Of a stretch of DNA of 64,000 nt, positions 21,101 through 34,300 are shown piece by piece. The notes beneath the pieces were generated by a model. That model made no database searches, was not told where the DNA came from, and saw only the letters and a program-made list of their open reading frames with translations. Numbering within the stretch: the stretch's first letter is position 1; every line of letters begins with the position of its first letter. The position numbers and the translations under genes are program-made. The stretch comes from Eleusine coracana subsp. coracana (lineage: Eukaryota; Streptophyta; Magnoliopsida; Poales; Poaceae), in NCBI GenBank assembly GCA_032690845.1, contig CM064430.1:45791882-45855881 (forward strand), given 5' to 3'.

Positions 21101-24100
21101 TTGGACAAATATATTGCACCCTCCTTGACCCCCCTGAATGATGGACTGTCAAATTTTGTCCCTGCTGCATAATGGGAAATGAAAACAGTGGTGGGCGTAT
21201 ATCTTATGCTCACAAGGAAATCAACAACTGAGGCCTCCTTTGTTCAACTCAGATACCTTTTAGGTGGCATCCATCCCAGATGAACTGCCCCAAAAGAATG
21301 CATACATGATACATGACAAATTTCACGCAGGTATGGTTTTGCAGGGTACCTGACACGTAAAAGTTTGTCCCATTCATTTTCTTCTGCACGAGTGGTAACA
21401 CCTTGCTTTGGTTCAGATGCCTGGTCGCAACCATCATTATCCATATCTAGGATATCCTCGGTACCAGGATCATCGTTTAGCTCATCGTTCCAATCTATTG
21501 ACTGCTTAATAGAGAAAAGTAAAGATATATATATTAACAAAAATCTCAAGAGATACACAATCAATTGGCTTAAAGTAAAAACTATGTTCATGATAGCAAT
21601 AGTATAGTATTTCACCATACAAAAGAAAATTTAACTTCTGGCACATGGACAAAAACACATTCTTGATATTTTAGTTTACCAAATATCAATAGAAAAAAAT
21701 ACCACCATTAGTTCAGATTAAATTACCTTAACAGTACCAAGCATATCATTATCCAAGTCAGCATCAGTGCTTTCAGCTACTGTTGATGGTAGGTCTGATC
21801 TGTCAAGCAGCTTCATGATAGCATTTTCATCCCAAACAAACCTGGTAGAACTACCAACACATTTGTCCTCGTAAACATCACCTAGGCCACCGGTTCTTCT
21901 TCTATGCTTGAAGTCAACATCAGCTATAGCCCCAGAAGCTTCATTGCTATCTTTACCATTCACATTATCGCTATTCCTGAAAAGTTCTTCGGTTCCCCAG
22001 CGAATGATATCTTCCACTTCCTTCTGAGATTCAGATTTGTTAACAAAAAGCTGATCAAGCATCAATTTCTTCTTGGCAAGCTGCAAGATACGCTCCTCAA
22101 CACTAGCATGTACTACCAGCCTATAAACTAGAAGTCTGTTTGACTGACCAATTCTGTGTGCCCTGTTCATTGCCTGTATATCTGCGTGTGGGTTGAAATC
22201 CGAATCATATATGATAACAGTATCTGCAGTTGCCAAATTAATTCCAAGACCACATGACCGTGTGGAAAGCAAGAAAACAAAGCGTGTTTTATCCTGATTA
22301 AAACGAGCAATCGCTGCCTGGCGCTCTGCCACAGATACTGAACCATCAACTCTTTCAAATGTTTTAGGACCAAATTCCCAAGTCAGATAATCTTCAAGGA
22401 TGTCAAGAAGTTTTGTCATCTGAGAAAAAATAAGGACACGATGACCATCCTTATGTAAAATTTTGAGCATAGAGTGCAACAAAGTTAACTTCGCAGAAGC
22501 CTTTATGCGCATTTCATGCAGAAACTCTGGAGATCCAGATTCAGGTTCAGTTCCAGGAATAAGATAAGGATGGTTGCAGACTTTACGAAGCTGCATTACA
22601 ATGTTCAGCAATGACTGATGAGCACCACCTTTGCCAATGTTGCGCAGTACTTGGTAATTCTTTGTAAGCATAGCTCGGTAGTATTCCGCCTGGATTGATG
22701 TCAATTCAACAGGTACTGTTCGCTCCGTCTTGGGGGGGATATTCTGCATTGCATCTTTCTTCAGTCTACGAAGCATATGTGGTGCTACAAGTTTTTTCAG
22801 TTCCTCTACTTTTTCTGCAGTTGTAAGGTCATTAAACTTCTCCTCAAATGATGATAGAGAAGGGAAAGAAGCAGGCTGTAAGAAATTCAATAAGTTGTAC
22901 ATTTCACCGATGTTATTCTGTAAGGGAGTTCCAGTCAACAAAACCCTATGCTGAAAAGATAATGAATTAAGCAAATTAAAGAGTTTGCTGCTAGAATTCT
23001 TCAGACGGTGTCCTTCATCAACTATAAGAACTTCCCATGAGACAGAACGAAGATATGCAGCATCCACAAGCACCATTTCGTAAGTGGTGAGCAAAACATT
23101 GAACTTGTGTGACCTTTTGGTTTTACCTATCTGGCCTGCATCACCCGCATGCCATTCATATTGGCGAATGATAGACCTTGCTCTTGCAGAACCATGATAC
23201 TCCACAACATTTAAGTGAGGAGCCCAAGATGCAAATTCAGCCATCCAGTTGGGCATAGTAGAAAGAGGAACCAGAACAAGACATGGTAAATTAATCTTAA
23301 ACTCGCAACATAGGGATGATAGAAAAGCACAAGCTGAAACCGTCTTTCCAAGACCCATCTCATCAGCAAGGATAACATTTTTTGACCTATACCAACATTT
23401 GCGTAGCCAGTTCAATGCTTCCAGTTGATGAGGAAAGAGCATGCCTCCCTGAAGTTCTTTTGGTTGATCAACCAAAACATTAAGCTCTTGGCGGTTTCTT
23501 CCATTTGCAAAATTGCCTGTCATATCCTTATCCAAGGCCTGGGATTCAAATTTTTTGAACTGAGTGACCAAATGGGTATATTGCATCACAGTAGGTTCAT
23601 CCATTCTTTCCCAAGTGCATTCATCATACGGAAGGCCACACCATTTGATCAAAGCCTCTTCTACATTATCTACAGAAGTGCGTAGAGCAATAACTCGTTG
23701 TGGCACACACCACTGTTCCTTGCAGATGTTTATCAAACTTGTTCCATATTTTGCTTTGTAATTTTCTAATTTTCTTTTTGCTAAAATTTTCAATTCAGAT
23801 TCAGAAATCCAGCTGTTATGGATGTTCGATTTTCCAACCCATTTGACCAAAAACTCGTACCCAATGCCACTGTTGTCATTTCCTGAACTTTCTTCTATGT
23901 TTCCATGCAATTTATTTTCAGCTGCTTGTTTAGTATCAGCTCTGGAAACAGAACGTTTGGTATCGTCTTTTTCTGCTTTGATGTCAGATGTTTTCTCATC
24001 TTCACCGTTTATGGAAGCTGACTCCATACTTTCACGAGAGTTATCGTTTCTCTCCTTTGTAATTCCTTCATTGTCCAAATGATTATCACCATCATGATTT

Positions 24101-26838
24101 GATGATTCATCAGCACATACATCCTCCACTAAACCATTGCTAGAAGACTGTATTCCATCATTAAGTCTATTTGAAATATCATGGCTAGTTTCTAGCTCAC
24201 TAGACACATAAGAAGGGACCATGTCATCTAGCTGCAAATTAGACTCATACTGCTTGGATGAAGCTTGGGACGATGGGTTGATTTGTCTTGTCTGAAGCCG
24301 GCAGCCTAGGATGCGATCAACCTAAAAACAAATAAATGCAGTTTGATAATCAAATGACAAAGATGGTGGATAAAACAAAGAGGAGAGGAGATAATGATAC
24401 GGAAAAAGTGCATGCATAAATATTGTAGTGCAACTCATGCACATTGCATATCAGTGATAGTAGATAACTGTCATAACCAACCTGCTGGTCCCCATGTTGA
24501 GTCAATATTGTGTCGCCTACCGCCCCCATCTCCTGCACAATTTTCATGTGTATCAAAGAGACCTGAGCATATGATCCTTGAAAAATTACTGTGCTAGTAC
24601 ATTGAATAAGAGTGCATGAACCCATCATGCATGAATGGAAATTCTTGCTACAGACTGGCAGCCGAAGACAAGTACCAAAAAGGTGCACCCAAGAACAAAG
24701 TTCATAATACATGGAGAAGAGGTGTAGGGGAGGGAGGGGTATGCTATCAAGCCAGATCTGTGTTCAAGAAGAACAAAAGTAGCTCTTTTCCTTTTGGTTG
24801 CATGCTATTAATGACAAGCAACAATGTCAAGGTAGACAAGATGATTTAAAGAAGCAAAGAAACTTAAAGGAGGGAAACTCCATGATTTTCTAGAGCGAGA
24901 AGAAGCACTATATGATACCAAATTTATTCAGTTCATCTACAAAATAAAGGTTAAAAAAAATATAGCTTTGAGTTAATGGCAAGAGAAAATGTGTCAATTC
25001 TAACTAAAAAGAAGGATCAGAGAATATAAAAGAACATAGTGCATGTACAAATGTCAGCTAGACAAGAATACAAAAACAAGATAATTTCTATCATGAACAA
25101 AATAGCATACTATTGTATCCACCAAATTGCAACAATGAGGAAAAGGCACACACAAACATTTTCAGAAAGGATATTGAACTTGTACTTGCTAACTGAATAT
25201 TAGCACATAAAGTGTTTGTTTGAATACCTCAGAGTTCTTTCTATCAACAAACTTCACTTTCTTTTTCCCTTTCTTAGTACTAGATATAGGTGTCCTTCCA
25301 TCCAACTGTTTTCTTTTTGGTGGTGATTCACTGTTATCAAGAGATGTTGATGGTCCCGCTGAGGAAACACTGTCATCATCTGACATTGCATATTTGCTTT
25401 TTTTGGAAGCAGATCTTTTACTGTCTCTGTGGCTATTTTGCTTCTTGCTTTTAGATTTATCTGGGGACAAGTCCATGGAGCTTGGATGTTTCTTCAGCTT
25501 CAAAGCATTTCCACGTTTCTCAAGTTTCTCTTCTGAAGGTTCACCAACAAATTCTGACTTCAAGGGCTGAGAATTTGTAGATAACTCCTTGGTAGAGCGC
25601 TTCTTTATATGTACAATCAGTGGCTTCTTTTTCACAACTTCGTTATTCTTTATACCGGGATCACCCCCCTTTACAGTACCACCACATGGCTGTTTTCCTT
25701 GTTCGTTTGATCCACTTTTGTCTTGTGTGGAGCTCCGAGTCTTAAAGGAGATTTTAGTCTGCGAAGGTGGACTATCTGATGCAGTGATTGCATGCATCCT
25801 CTTTGTTCTTTCATGTTTAGAAGTTTCCGCATCCGTATTACCAGACAGCTTCAAGCTACCTTTCTTTTGATGGCATCTTGGACAATACCATTTCCCAGTT
25901 GGTGGACGCTATATTGAAAATGGAATGCAAAGAGATAAAAAAAATTGTCAATATAATGAAATAAATAGCTTGCAAATCAAGTATAGAAATGATTCAAACC
26001 TTAAGAGGAGGAGTGAGGCATTCCAAGTGGTATACTCGCGGACAGCTATCACAACACAACAAACTGCCACCAAGATCACATTCTACACACTCGAAGAAAT
26101 ACTGAAGGAGCAAAAGTAATATGGATCAGTAGACTTGAAAAAGACACAACAAAGGTCATAAAGTAATGAAGAAAAACAGTAAGTGTATAAACATTGAACT
26201 TGCAATAGTATTGTAGTTCTTGAATTTATCGATGCAATTGCTCTGCTAGAATTCAGTATCAATAAAAGAATTCATCTTTCAAAGTGCAGTTGTTGTGTCT
26301 GTCTGATAATTACTAAGATGTGTAACTTTAATATAGGTGATCACATGCATCTAGAACCAAATGGCATCATAGGTTCACATGTTGATAAAACATGCAGTTC
26401 TGTATGAGAATTTTCACTTGGATTGCCAGTAGTTTGGCAAATAATTAAACTATTAAATTCCCAAATAATTCACACATCTCTTGTACAATGACCACATTAT
26501 AAAATCATTCTATTCTTTTGTTCATATTGTGGTACAACATATAGTACATCCCAAATAACATCTGCATGAAAGACTAACAGATAAAATACAATTGCAAATG
26601 TATGGGATGAGAAACTCACCCCATCATGCCCTCTTATCTTCTTGGCTGATGGAGATATGTTAGTGTCATGCTTCAACTTCTTTTTAGTGGAACCATGGCT
26701 CACGGGAGATTCTGATGTTGGTGAGGTAGCCTCATTCTCATTAGATGGGCTAACTTTCAACTTGCTCCTTTTCCTTTTGTATCTCGAACCCCAATTTCCG
26801 TCTGCTGCACTATCACATAAAGAACTACTCTCCTTCAT
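15149..26838 (-). CDS. CHR4: CHD3-type chromatin remodeller, CHR4/PKR1 class
   Basis: Ten minus-strand coding exons: 26620-26838, 26000-26101, 25228-25908, 24482-24532, 21727-24321, 21350-21501, 20455-20569, 18334-18401, 17637-18219 and 15149-17326. All join in frame to 2247 residues. A PHD finger spans about 74-120 with ligands C78, C81, C90, C93, H98, C101, C116 and C119. A lysine/serine-rich linker follows. The first chromodomain starts near 352, is split by an acidic insert of about 125 residues and resumes near 505-545; the second is about 560-595. The SNF2 ATPase begins near 645, with DEMGLGKT at 671-678 and the DEGH box at 786-789; the helicase C domain ends near 1105 (NRAHRIGQ). A SANT/Myb-like segment lies near 1660-1710 (YWSEDELDALWIGVRRHGRG). 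The C-terminal tail is acidic with short RDS-containing repeats. CHR4-class proteins slide nucleosomes and affect H3K4/H3K27 methylation and development. Length and order match the CHR4 class better than PICKLE, which is shorter. Confidence 0.93.
17417..17456. mobile_element. Minimal Stowaway-like hairpin, 40 bp
   Basis: CTCCCTGTCCCATTAGAAGC is followed directly by its near-perfect inverse ending GGGAG, with TA on both sides. Only the inverted ends remain, as expected after internal deletion. It lies in the last intron of the CHD3 gene. Confidence 0.65.
18812..18960 (+). repeat. Dispersed repeat end, family R2 copy 1
   Basis: TTTTTTTTCTCGAAAACGCAGGAGAGCTGCG, read in two parts, resembles a phrase at about 32838-32900 (CCTCAAACGTGCAGGAGACTGTG). 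Such phrases are frequent in grass repeats. Boundaries are unclear. It lies in a large CHD3 intron. Confidence 0.4.
19290..19400 (-). mobile_element. Truncated Stowaway-type MITE, inverted relative to 12155-12360
   Basis: It ends CAGAGGGAG with TA following. The interior (AGGATGACAAGTAAATTG, AAACTGGAT) matches the reverse complement of the MITE at 12155-12360. The left end is degraded. It is intronic in the CHD3 gene. Confidence 0.7.
20922..21050. repeat. Palindrome-rich AAACGGCCGTTT cluster
   Basis: GCCGTTTAAACGG and GCCGTTTACAC variants lie in both orientations in a CHD3 intron. They may be a small MITE or remnant; the ends are not defined. Confidence 0.4.
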
Positions 26839-28005
26839 CGTCAGAGCACTTGACTTACGGGCATACTGCAGTCACTACAAGGAAGAATTTGCATTTCTTC
26901 ATTAGTAGCCTAACTCAAATAGACCACTCATACTTGCATAAGCTAACCTTTGTCTACTATTATCTAACACATATGTCATCACAGTACAAGCTAAAATTTG
27001 CAAATGAGATCGAACAAAGCCTAGTAAAGCATACAAACACTCTCGAGTGCTGATATGCTAGAATGATGGATGTTTGAAGTCTATTTTGCTAGCAACACCT
27101 ATGATGTCCTCATGTTAAAATGCAGTACTAAATGAACAGATGTACTTTAATGAACATACCTATCTGTTACAATTAGTCAACAACCAATTATAAACAGACA
27201 TATATATCACATATGCCTTATAGCAATCAGGCTTCTGTTTGCCGATGTAACACACCCGAATCAGGGTGTAACACAGTGTAGAAAACAAATCATTGAATTA
27301 TCATGATGAAGCAAACCCGCATATGCAAGCCAAATGACAGAAAATAAAAGTCCACACAGAACAACTGGATGTCCCTTGTAAATTTGTCAGTATCACATAG
27401 ATAACCAAATTAGAACTTTATATACAAAGGCAGAAGCCAATAAACAACCAAATCACATAATAAAATCTGCATAACCCTTCCTCCCAAATAATTTATACAC
27501 AGCTACCCACAATAACTCATCTGCATGCTACATCGCTTCTAGAACTGCATGAACTTTTTGTGATTTGCTTATTTAAACCCATATGATGAACCTGCACATA
27601 GCACTTTACTTGCAGTAGACCCAGATCATGACAGTCGCAGTATCACTATAACCCATTACCAGATGCTACTTGTCAATGCCATGCTTCACTTCATGCACTG
27701 AATCTCCCTAAATTAGCTTCTAACTGCATCCAGACCTTAGTGCAGAAACCTAACGAATCAATGAACTAGCACTCAGCAAACAGAGAACTAGCTTCCAATC
27801 ACACCATGCATGCAAGCAGCAACATCACACCTCGCAGAAGCTACACAGGCTGGAACAGTAAACACCTACGACCAGCACCGACGCCCAAATCCGAATCTCC
27901 AACCTAAACCCCGGACTCCATCCGCGGGCAAAGCCACTCCGCAACAAAATCTCGGATAAAATCCCATAAACCCCCAATAAACGCCAGGCAGAGATCCCGC
28001 CTCAC

Positions 28006-28330
28006 CTCCCCTTGTCGCCGAATCGAAGCCGAATCCACCGAGGCGGTGTCGAATCGCGCGCCTCGGGAGTCCACGGGTTGTCGGCGGCGAGTCCTATGAG
28101 GCGGCGGCGGCGGCGGCGGCGCTGGGCGGAGAGGGGAGGGGAGGGCGAGGGAGCTAGGGCAGGGAGGCGAATGGGGAACGGAGGCAGGGGCAGGAGAGCG
28201 GCGCAGCTATCGAGGGGCAGGGGGCACCCATCGCATCGGGGGGTGTGGAGGGGGAGCGGGGGCGCGTGACGAGAGGCGGGCGCTGAGGGCAGCAGTCAGG
28301 CAGGCAGGCAGGGCAGAGCGCTTCACGCGT
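28006..28330 (-). other. 5' untranslated exon of the CHD3/CHR4 gene
   Basis: The minus strand has a GC-rich leader ending GGGGAG, followed by the donor GTGAGGCG at 28005. The partner acceptor lies just upstream of the ATG at 26838, giving a leader intron of about 1.1 kb. The outer limit is approximate. Confidence 0.5.
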
Positions 28331-28395
28331 CGCTTTCGGCTGCCCACCCCCGGGGACGGTGGGTGACATGCGGGACCCTCGGGCGGCAGAGGGGA

Positions 28396-28401
28396 CACGT
28401 G
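28396..28401. promoter_or_regulatory. G-box CACGTG upstream of CHR4
   Basis: A perfect CACGTG (ACACGTGG context) lies in GC-rich DNA upstream of the CHR4 leader, where bZIP or bHLH factors could bind. The functional role is inferred from position only. Confidence 0.35.
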
Positions 28402-28619
28402 GGGGCGGGCTGCGCGGGAGTGGGCGCCGCGCGTTCCGCGGTGGCGTGAGACGGCGGGCTGGCGGTGGGTGGCCGCGGCCCGCTCGCCCGCCGTGGCCGC
28501 AGCCGGGGGCGCCGGGATCGGGGCGGACGACGGATCATTCGCGTGGGATGGGAAGCGAGCAGCGCGCGGATTTTCTCCCGGGTTTTATAGGTTTGCAGGT
28601 GGTTTGAGCCTCGGCAGAA

Positions 28620-30335
28620 AGAAGATGATGACGAGTTTGCCCGAGCTTCGCTTCGGTTCTGTTCTTGCGCTTTACGAGTAACTTTTCTCTTTTGCCTTTC
28701 CTAGTTAGTTTAAAAACTCTCCGCGTTTTAATAAAAGCAGAATGGAATGTAAGGTTGATTTGGGGGTTGACTCAACATCGTTCAAACTGTAGTTTAATGA
28801 TAAGGTCAGCGGTAAGTCAACACTTATATTTTAAAAATGTCTTTCATTTCAGAATTTACATAAACTTGAATTTCTCTACAAATTTTATAGAATTCAAAAA
28901 TGGTGGGAATATGTGCATGGCATTTCCCATTTTATTGTAGTATTTCACATCATCAATTTAGTAAAAAAAAATAAAACTAGACCTACTAGTATAAGATTGC
29001 TCAACAATATTACATTAAGAAGAATAACTTCTCATATAGATCTAGAAATTTTCCGACCTCCTCCCTCTAATATGGGCACCACCAGCTTTACAGTGCACGG
29101 GCTAGGGCACCGACTCGAGTTTGTCTTAACCACATGCTTTGACTTTAAAAAAAGACGAGGAAATTTTCTGATACGGTGCTATGAATCGAACCTTAGATGG
29201 ATAAGGTTGCACTCGGTATTGTTAAAAAAAGAAAGTTGTACTCGGCTGCCTTACCACCGAGTTGTTAGCTAGTCATCACCACTTTAGTCATGTATAGTAT
29301 GTTTACATATATTATATCAAATTTTTTATTCATCTAGTTACGAAAACTTATCATATTGTCCAAGCAAACGACATTTATTTCGGTTTGGAGGAAACGTGTT
29401 TATGTAATTTTATAGCTACAAAATAAAAAAATTTGGAAAAAATACATAAATTACTTTTTTATATAAGTGGTCAGCTCATCATGCACGAAGAAAGGTTACT
29501 ACTACCTCCGTTCCAAAATGTAAACATTTGTTGACTTTTAAGAACCACATTTGACCATTTATTTTATTTGAAAAAATTACCAAAATTTAATTTATTGATT
29601 ACAACATATTTTTATTAATATAAATACTTTACATATAACTAATTTGTTTTAATATTTTTATAAAATATATTTAACAAGACGAGTGGTCAAACCCGATACT
29701 CACAGTCAACAAATACTACGAAAATAATAGTTAGTAAAGGAACTATTGAGAAGTTATAGTGTAGCTCTGTTTGGAAGCGATGTTATAGTGTTATGCATAG
29801 CCTTTTACATAATAGGAAATATAGTGACATCCTTTCGTACCCTTGCTATCATTGCACTATAGCCCAACTCGTTGCAAGATATTTTATCAATGTTGTTTCT
29901 ATATATTTTTAAACCATGGATCATATTTTAAACAAGTATATAGCTTTAAAAAAGATGTAAAATGTCGACAAACTTTGTTACTACCACTAACACTTTGATG
30001 ATAGCGTCACTTGATGTATAAATTATAAAGTATACGTAGTGAAATGAAATAAATATTTTATTGTTGTCACTATCAGTTTCAATAAAAACTCTGTTGTTGT
30101 TGCGAGTAAAATAAAATGACAATATAATTGAGAATTAACTTGATCAAGATAGTGAAGAACAATCGGTCAAATATGTTGCTTATCAATGCAGAAAGGACAT
30201 TTAGCACAAGTGAAGGTGAAACAAAAAAAACAAGGTGTTTTACGATCCCTAAAAGAAACAACTAGTATATTCGAAAAAAGTTAGGTTAGTTTTAAAAAAA
30301 AAGGTTAGGTCAGCCTCTACCCTGCCAGCCTGTTA
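28620..30335. other. Intergenic stretch between CHR4 and PNG1
   Basis: AT-rich with no gene. Near 29500 the sequence CTACCTCCGTTCCAAAATG resembles a MITE terminus, but a clear partner end was not found. Confidence 0.4.
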
Positions 30336-31109
30336 GGCTGTCTCCAATGGAAGAAAGGATCTAAAACATAAAATGGGTTTCTACAGAAAAGAAAATAGGC
30401 TATCCAAATACTTCAATCTTTAATCGCTGACTCAAACCCAAACCCATCCGTCGTCATGACCCTGCTTACGCAGCCATGACCCTGCCCGTGCCGCCGTCTC
30501 GACCGCCTCCCGCGCCACCACGCCCCTGACTCGTGTGCCACCACAATCCCGCTCGTGTGACACCTTCGTCCACCGCCATCTCCGTGTCGCACGGCGGCGC
30601 TGTTATCGCCGGAGAAGGGCGAGGAGGACATGATGACATGATGGAGCTCCATGCCACCGCGCCCTTGAGCTCAACCCCGCGCGTGAGCTCCTCGCCGTAG
30701 CGCCCTCGAGCTCCTCCCCGGCTGCACCTTGGACCTCTTCGTCACCGCGTCCTCGAGCTCCTCCCCGACCGCGCCTGGAGCTCCTCCCCGGCCATGCGCG
30801 AGCTTCTCCCCGTTCGATGCAAAGGGTGATTTGGCGGCGGCGGGAGCTCACGAACGGGAGCAGCGGCGGTGGTGGGAGCTCATGAACGGGAGCAGTGGCA
30901 GCGGCGGGAGCTGGCGGAGGGAGCAGCGGTGGTCGGGGGATGTGGCTTAGGAGCGTTGGGTCGCGAGTGAGCTGCTCCATTTTTGCGTCGCGAGCGAGGC
31001 GCCTTCGAAAATAGATATTCCGTATGGATCATCAGTTAGACGTAATTTCAATATTTTAGACCTATTTTTGAATATGGGTCACCGAATTAGTCTCCTGTTA
31101 GAGACAGCT
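30336..31109. mobile_element. PIF/Harbinger-like TIR element carrying a GC-rich segment
   Basis: The left end GGCTGTCTCCAATGG and the right end GAGACAGCT are inverted partners. TTA flanks both sides (30333-30335 and 31110-31112), as in PIF/Harbinger insertions. The interior 30430-31000 is strikingly GC-rich between AT-rich ends. It lacks a transposase and may be captured gene sequence. It lies about 250 bases upstream of the PNG1 start codon. Confidence 0.55.
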
Positions 31110-31263
31110 TTAGACTTGTGCAGTTGTGCTAGTTGGTGGACATGACACCATGCAGGCAAGCACTACCAGCAGAAATTAAGCGTAGCTGGCTATGCGTGCC
31201 AATCCGGGCAGTCCCCACACGCTACGCTTCCAAATTCCTCTCCCCATTTTCATCAGAGAAAAT

Positions 31264-31269
31264 TGGGCC
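31264..31269 (+). promoter_or_regulatory. Site II-like TGGGCC motif near the PNG1 start
   Basis: TTGGGCCCCACC lies about 95 bases before the PNG1 ATG. TGGGCC elements are common in promoters and leaders of plant housekeeping genes. The transcription start is unknown. Confidence 0.35.
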
Positions 31270-31359
31270 CCACCTGTCACGCGCATCCTTTCGTGCGGGT
31301 GGACTCGGCAGCACAGGTCCACGCCGCGCGGGCGCATCGGCATCGGCGAAGGCAACGCG

Positions 31360-34300
31360 ATGGTGGCTCGTCGGTTCGTGGTCCGGCAGGGTCCCGCCGC
31401 CGCCGGCGAGGGGGAAGCGGAGGAGCACGAGGTGGAGTACGACACGGACCACGGCATCGATGTCCTCCGCCTCCAGATCTTCTCGCTCACCTCCGTCCCG
31501 CCCGACGACCAGAAGGTCCGATTCCAGCCCCAGCTTCGCGCCTCCGCCCAGACCCGTAGCTGTCGCCGCGGTCTGGGCGCCGCTGTTCTTCTCCCTGCTC
31601 CCCTTCTCTGATGCTGTGTGCATGCTCGCAGATCGTTGTGGAGGCTGATGGGTCCGTGGTGGACGATGGCACCAACCTGGAGGCCATCTCCGAGCGCCTG
31701 CTCCTCTTGGCCGTCGGCGAGGAAGAGGGGGTCGCGGACACAGCGGCGGAGGCGGCGAGGGCGCAGGAGAAATCCGACGAGGAGCTCGCGAGGATGCTTC
31801 AGGTGCGAAGTCGTTGTTAACATCCCTCGTCACTGATGGCTTCCTGCTTTGTTTTACTTTGATGGCCCGAAGAAAAAGAAGATAAAACTTGGGGCGGCTA
31901 CAACTTTGCATTGCTTTGCGATGTTGCTGTAAGCTGACATGGGGCACTTCAGTTAAAATTAACCTGCACTTCTGTTGCACTGTCGTCTGCATCAGAATTG
32001 TTGATGGTATTTAGAATTGGATCGTGTGTTTGGATTCCAGAATTCTATTTGCTTATTGGTTTCAGTTTAGATGTTGTTTGAATCAGGGTGGCTGGGTGGG
32101 TGGGTTGGTATGTGGACTCGATACAGTGTTGATTGGGTCGCTTCATGCTGCTATTTGATTCAGGAGTCAGGTGGACGTTTCACTAGATCTTCACAGCTTA
32201 GCTTGTGTCGGAAATTTTATACTGTTTCAAATGATCTCCACAATGTACGAAGTCCTGGTGTCCACATTAATTTCAGCATTGCATATGCACTAATCAGATT
32301 ATATGAGGACATACAACTTTGTTAGCAAGGAGAAGCCTAAAAAAACACTCGGCCGTTGGGCTAAAACCATCCCCACAGTATTGTATTGGAAAAGAGCTCA
32401 ATCAGAGCCCGGACAACAAAGGTCACGAAAGGTAGCCCCACAGCGGCCAGCGTGAAGGTCCGCCTGTGTGGATTAGATCTTTACCCATGCTTTGAGTTCA
32501 GCCCCTACACGAGGATCTGCCTCCCACAGGTCAGTTCAAATCCAACTATAAACCTCTACTGGCCACGGTTAAACTTCACTAGCATCCTAGGTTCAGTGAA
32601 TGCTTGATTGGCACAGGTCTCATCTCATCTTACCCAGCAAGATTAGTGTGCAAAAAATTTGTTTGGTTCCCTTCTACCTCCTTGCTCACCTCAGAGTTTC
32701 CTTGCATTTGAAGCAATCAAACTGTCTGTCATCCACTAGCAACAGTTTCTTGTCTGAAAGGAGTTGTCCTTGCCGCCTCATCATGTCAGAGTCAGGGCAA
32801 GTGTTGTTTGTTATGTCACAAAATTAGAGTAACTCCTTTTTCCTCAAACGTGCAGGAGACTGTGTGCCATAGTATTAAGATAAGAGGGGAAACACAAAAC
32901 ACCCAATAAAAGAAAAAAAAGGAATGAAAATAAAGAAACTCCTCATTTAAGTATTTATCCCCAAGGGAAAAAAAATAAGTAACTCAAAAGAAATAGCTAT
33001 TACTGTTCATACCAGAATTTCACCTCTTGAAACTTTCCTAGGCGGAAGAAGAGGCACTTCTATTACAACAGTACACTGTGCGTACTGATGGTGGAGAGGT
33101 GTTCAGACAAAGAGTTGAACCTTACATGAACCAGGTTCTGATGGTATGGAATAACGATGTTTTTCATTTAGAAACCATTGCTTCTTTTTTTTATCTCGTG
33201 TTCTTGAAAGTGAATATATTTTTTGATGTAGTATGAAGATCCAGCGCGACAAGAGGCAGCAAGGAAGACGGTTCCAATAAATGAGTTACAGGAGAAGGCA
33301 CTAGTTTCACTGGCCAAGGTTTCTCTTTCTGTTTCTGCATCTTTTTTTTTCTTCGCATTTTGTCCCCCCCCCTCATATCTCATATTCTGACATGTTTTTT
33401 TTTACCTGAAAATATTCTGACATGTTGTTTTTGTTGTTGTATCTCATATTCTGACATGTCATGTGTTTTTGAGTAACTGATTATGTTTCCTTGGGTATAA
33501 GTTAGGCTATGGTTACAAATTCGTATGCTGCATTCTTTGTTTGAAGACATGGGTGTTTAGTAATTCTTACAAATGATTCTTTAGTAGGAAGGGAACTTCA
33601 GTCCTTCAAAAGAAGAAGAGGATCATGGCTTTCTATTGCAATTACTTTTCTGGTTTAAGCAATCATTCAGGTCACTGAAACTCATGCCTTCTCAGTCATT
33701 TACTTTTAACCTACCACCCACATTTATGTGAATTTATACTTCTGTCCAATTATTAGTGTTCATTTCCTGGGCCTAAAGTGCTAAAGTTTAGCACAAGGAA
33801 AATGAACAGGTGTGCTAAAGTTTAGCACAAGGGAAATGAACAGGTGTGCTAAAGTTTAGCACAAGAGAGAAAAAGGGGCTAAAAGAGGGGGGGGGGGGGG
33901 GCTAAACTTTACCCCCCCAAGAGGTGCTAAAGTTTAGTCCAAACTTTAGGTGCTAAACTTTAGCACCTCATGGAAACGAACAAATGTTTTCATACTCCTC
34001 AACGAACTCACATCACATAGCTCTCAAAACCAGTGCAAATAACCGCTCGGGCTCTCAAAACCAGTTCAAACAATAGCAGAAAAGATGGTCATTGAGTTGA
34101 CATGCCATTATGGCATTATACTTCGCTAAAAAATGCAAAACAATTACCCTTCTCTCTATTATATGCATAGATACGTGTGGTGCACAGTGTGTAATCCACA
34201 TTGATGCCATACTTATGCTTCACTCCACCCTCAGCAGGCTATCATGCCATTCTGCTGATCACAAGCAGCTCCAAAGCAAGCACCAAGGTGTTTGCTAGTT

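Noticed and set aside
31176..31992. Long minus-strand open frames opposite PNG1 exons 1-2
   Set aside because: They are antisense shadows of GC-rich coding exons whose plus-strand frame clearly encodes PNG1.
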